A DNA stretch of 10,097 nt, from positions 64,001 through 74,097 of the forward strand of contig JAHLJZ010000106.1 in the NCBI GenBank assembly GCA_025602915.1, given 5' to 3'. This stretch comes from Paraphysoderma sedebokerense (lineage: Eukaryota; Blastocladiomycota; Physodermatomycetes; Physodermatales; Physodermataceae). The notes beneath the pieces were generated by a model. The model was not told where the DNA came from. It did no database searches and saw only the letters and a program-made list of their open reading frames with translations. A program made the position numbers and the translations under genes. Position 1 is the stretch's first letter. Each line of letters opens with the position of its first letter. This document shows positions 8,525 through 10,097 of this stretch, one piece after another.

Positions 8525-8942
8525 GCAAGGCGGTGGGTTATATTGGCAGCCGCCCGATTTCGGCGGTTTGCAATCTTTAGCCCGTCTGGAAGCAGTTGTG
8601 TATCATTTTGACAATCTTCATTATATTTCAACAATCCCTTTCATCGGCTAACTTCATCGTTGTCGGGGGAATAACGGCAATCGGACTGGTTCCCTATGGC
8701 CTCGATGTGAGAATACTCGAGATTGTCGCCACGAATTGTGATTCGAAGTTTCGAACAGTGTTCAAACGGGTAGAAATTTCCATTATCAAATGTATTCTCC
8801 GATGAGAATTGGATAACAGTTGTAAAGGTGTCATGTATGTAGTGTAATGGTTGAAATAAATTACAGGTCCTATGAAATTTCTGCCTTCGTTCAAATATTC
8901 CGACTTGACGTGGGTCTTCTTAATCCCTCCGACTGCCCGATG

Positions 8943-8969
8943 CCGTTGGCCTGGGCCTAACGGTTTTTT
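8943..8969 (+). other. Hairpin followed by a T6 run
   Basis: CCGTT-GGCC (8943-8951) can pair with GGCC-T-AACGG (8954-8963) with one bulged T. Six T follow directly (8964-8969). The shape resembles an intrinsic terminator or a Pol III stop, but no upstream A-box/B-box pair or RNA gene was identified. The function is unknown. Confidence 0.4.
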
Positions 8970-9212
8970 CTACGCGTTTCAAATAATGCTGACAGTGTCA
9001 AAAGAGATTTCTCCTACACATAGTGATTAACTGTTTCTCCCTGTTTCTCTCACAAAAAAACGCATGGCAAACACAATAATCACACAGAATGCTGGACAAG
9101 TCTACAAGTCAGAAGTCATTTCTAGAAGCTGCGGTGACTTGCTCTGGCAATTATCCAGCGTCGACCACTGTGTGATGTGTGAGTCATCGAACATAACGAC
9201 AGAAACGTCAAC

Positions 9213-9238
9213 GCAGTAATAGCAGTAATAGCAGTAAT
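9213..9238. repeat. 9-bp tandem repeat, three copies
   Basis: GCAGTAATA is repeated: full copies at 9213-9221 and 9222-9230, and a third (GCAGTAAT) at 9231-9238. It is a short microsatellite-like array in noncoding sequence. Confidence 0.8.
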
Positions 9239-9670
9239 TTTGGAATCACTGAAAGCAGATTCACTGACTAGTGACTGCGCATGTTGGAGGCTTGGAGAGA
9301 AATTGGGACCTGTCTGCACAGTTTGCATATATACGGTGATACACGTAGCTCATCGCCCGTTCATGGTAGACTGAGTGCTCAAGGCGAATCTAAATTATTC
9401 CGGTCATAATTCATAACGCGCCTGCGTAGAAGTGACACTTTGGCGGACCTAGCTACTCAAACGCACTTGTAAGTCAGAGAAGCCTGCGACAGCAACGGAA
9501 GACGAATATAACTATGCGACAAAGGATGATTTTATGTAGTGACAGTGATGTTATGATATGTGGGCGCAAGCGGTGTATAACCTAGTAACCTGCATGCAAC
9601 TGGCTGCCACACTGATGCCGCTTTGAAGTTTGAGCGACATTGGAACTTGTGAGTAGGTGTGACTGCATTC

Positions 9671-9700
9671 ACGGGATGACCTGGGATGAGCTGCGATGAC
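9671..9700. repeat. 10-bp periodic GGGATGA repeat
   Basis: Three ten-base units (ACGGGATGAC, CTGGGATGAG, CTGCGATGAC) share the GATGA core with exact helical-turn spacing; a weaker fourth unit (TCAGGATTTG) follows. The last full unit runs into the heptamer TGACTCA (9697-9703). It lies about 130 bases upstream of the TATA box of gene 5, so a factor-binding array is possible. Confidence 0.6.
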
Positions 9701-9832
9701 TCAGGATTTGAGATTAGGTTCTTCTTGCGATTGGCTGGGATTCAATGATTCCCATGAATTACTCATGAATCATACATGGCGTCATCTTTGTTTATTTTCC
9801 CACGGCGGAGTTCCATCCTTTTTCCAGCCGTC

Positions 9833-9839
9833 TATAAAA
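9833..9839 (+). promoter_or_regulatory. TATA box of the right-edge secreted gene
   Basis: TATAAAA lies 125 bases before the ATG at 9964. No ATG occurs between the two, which agrees with 9964 being the start codon and with a leader of roughly 90-100 bases. Confidence 0.6.
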
Positions 9840-9954
9840 TCCCTCAAAAAATCCCTCAAAAAATCCCTCACTCGGTGAAAAATCCCTCACTTGCTTATTC
9901 TTCGATATTCTTTGTCCAAAACCTATTTCAACTTAAAACCCAAAAAAATCCCTC
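9838..9954 (+). repeat. AATCCCTC repeat cluster in the gene 5 leader
   Basis: AATCCCTC occurs five times: 9838-9845, 9850-9857, 9862-9869, 9881-9888 and 9947-9954. The first three have an exact 12-bp period (CCCTCAAAAAAT units) and the first overlaps the TATA box. The last three extend to AATCCCTCACT. The cluster covers the presumed transcription start and leader, ending 9 bases before the ATG, so it may be a core-promoter or leader element. Confidence 0.75.
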
Positions 9955-9963
9955 ACTCGCCAC

Positions 9964-10097
9964 ATGCATAGCACTATTCTCTTCTTCGCTTCCGTTCTCT
10001 TCACCGGCTTAGCCTTCACACATGCTCAAATGTCTATGCCTGGTAACCAGACCGGCAATGGTACCGCTACCGCCCCTCTATGTGTTTCCACTCCCTG
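9964..10097 (+). CDS. Secreted protein, 5' part only (runs off the right edge)
   Basis: The visible 44 codons begin at the first ATG after a TATA box. Residues 1-21 are a clear signal peptide (hydrophobic core ILFFASVLFTGLAF, likely cut after THA, before Q22). The mature start is low in charge and rich in Gly, Asn, Thr and Ala, with two N-glycosylation sequons (NQT at 28-30, NGT at 32-34) and a first cysteine at residue 40. It does not match the RGVG cysteine module of gene 3 in the part that can be seen. No family can be named. The gene is truncated only by the window boundary, and an intron soon after cannot be excluded. Confidence 0.65.
   Translation, partial: MHSTILFFASVLFTGLAFTHAQMSMPGNQTGNGTATAPLCVSTP

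Larger units (their letters stand above)
8377..9963. other. Gene-poor region upstream of genes 4 and 5 (divergent promoters)
   Basis: About 1.6 kb separates the divergent starts of genes 4 and 5. No open frame here begins with ATG and shows plausible protein character, and no spliced gene could be assembled. It holds a hairpin followed by six T (8943-8969), a 9-bp tandem repeat (9213-9238), a 10-bp periodic repeat (9671-9700), AP-1/Gcn4-type heptamers (TGAGTCA 9180-9186, TGACTCA 9697-9703) and the TATA box plus AATCCCTC cluster of gene 5. A noncoding RNA or a decayed gene cannot be excluded. Confidence 0.5.

Noticed and set aside
8550-8566. CCGCC-N7-GGCGG inverted repeat upstream of gene 4, possibly a zinc-cluster factor site or hairpin
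   Set aside because: Only five bases pair, GC triplets of this kind are common, and no second copy supports a binding site.
9122-9328. A 68-codon minus-strand frame over the 9-bp repeat array
   Set aside because: Part of it (AITAITA) is the translated repeat. It has no family resemblance or promoter support.
9776-10012. A 78-codon frame through the AATCCCTC repeats
   Set aside because: It starts upstream of the TATA box, and its KIPQ-like repeats simply translate the DNA repeat. The signal-peptide frame at 9964 is much more convincing.

Overview
The window looks like nuclear DNA of a filamentous or early-diverging fungus. The standard code fits throughout. Three of the five genes carry short introns (56-107 nt, apart from one of 214 nt) with GT...AG ends, and many of these have a CTAAC or CTAAT branch-site match near the acceptor. 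The best-conserved protein is a fungal/animal-type serine palmitoyltransferase subunit 2. The phylum cannot be fixed by eye. Nothing indicates a bacterial, organellar or viral origin.

Layout, left to right. (1) 111-2296 (+) is a complete seven-exon LCB2-type gene, the catalytic PLP subunit of serine palmitoyltransferase. (2) 3073-5751 (+) is a seven-exon gene for a 755-residue protein with a predicted mitochondrial presequence, a degenerate GTPase-like domain and a C-terminal membrane hairpin. It is best described as a dynamin-superfamily pseudo-GTPase, possibly of the fungal Mmc1 type. A short upstream ORF overlaps its start codon. (3) 6299-6991 (+) is a four-exon gene for a 154-residue secreted protein made of two copies of a cysteine module (RGVG..P...C-x10-C-x3-C-x10/11-C). 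(4) 7552-8376 (-) is an intronless 274-residue seven-helix membrane protein with a GPCR-like pair of extracellular cysteines, convergent with gene 3. (5) 9964-10097 (+) is the 5' end of another secreted-protein gene that runs off the window. Its TATA box is followed by a cluster of AATCCCTC repeats.

The first two genes are housekeeping-like (ER sphingolipid synthesis, mitochondrial membrane). The right half (secreted Cys-rich protein, seven-helix membrane protein, second secreted protein, about 1.5 kb of gene-poor spacer) is more lineage-specific in character. No pathway link between the genes is visible. All exon models come from reading frame, splice consensus and protein continuity; none was tested against transcripts. 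The most interesting items are the duplicated cysteine module, the loss of GTPase signature residues in gene 2, and the unassigned seven-helix protein.
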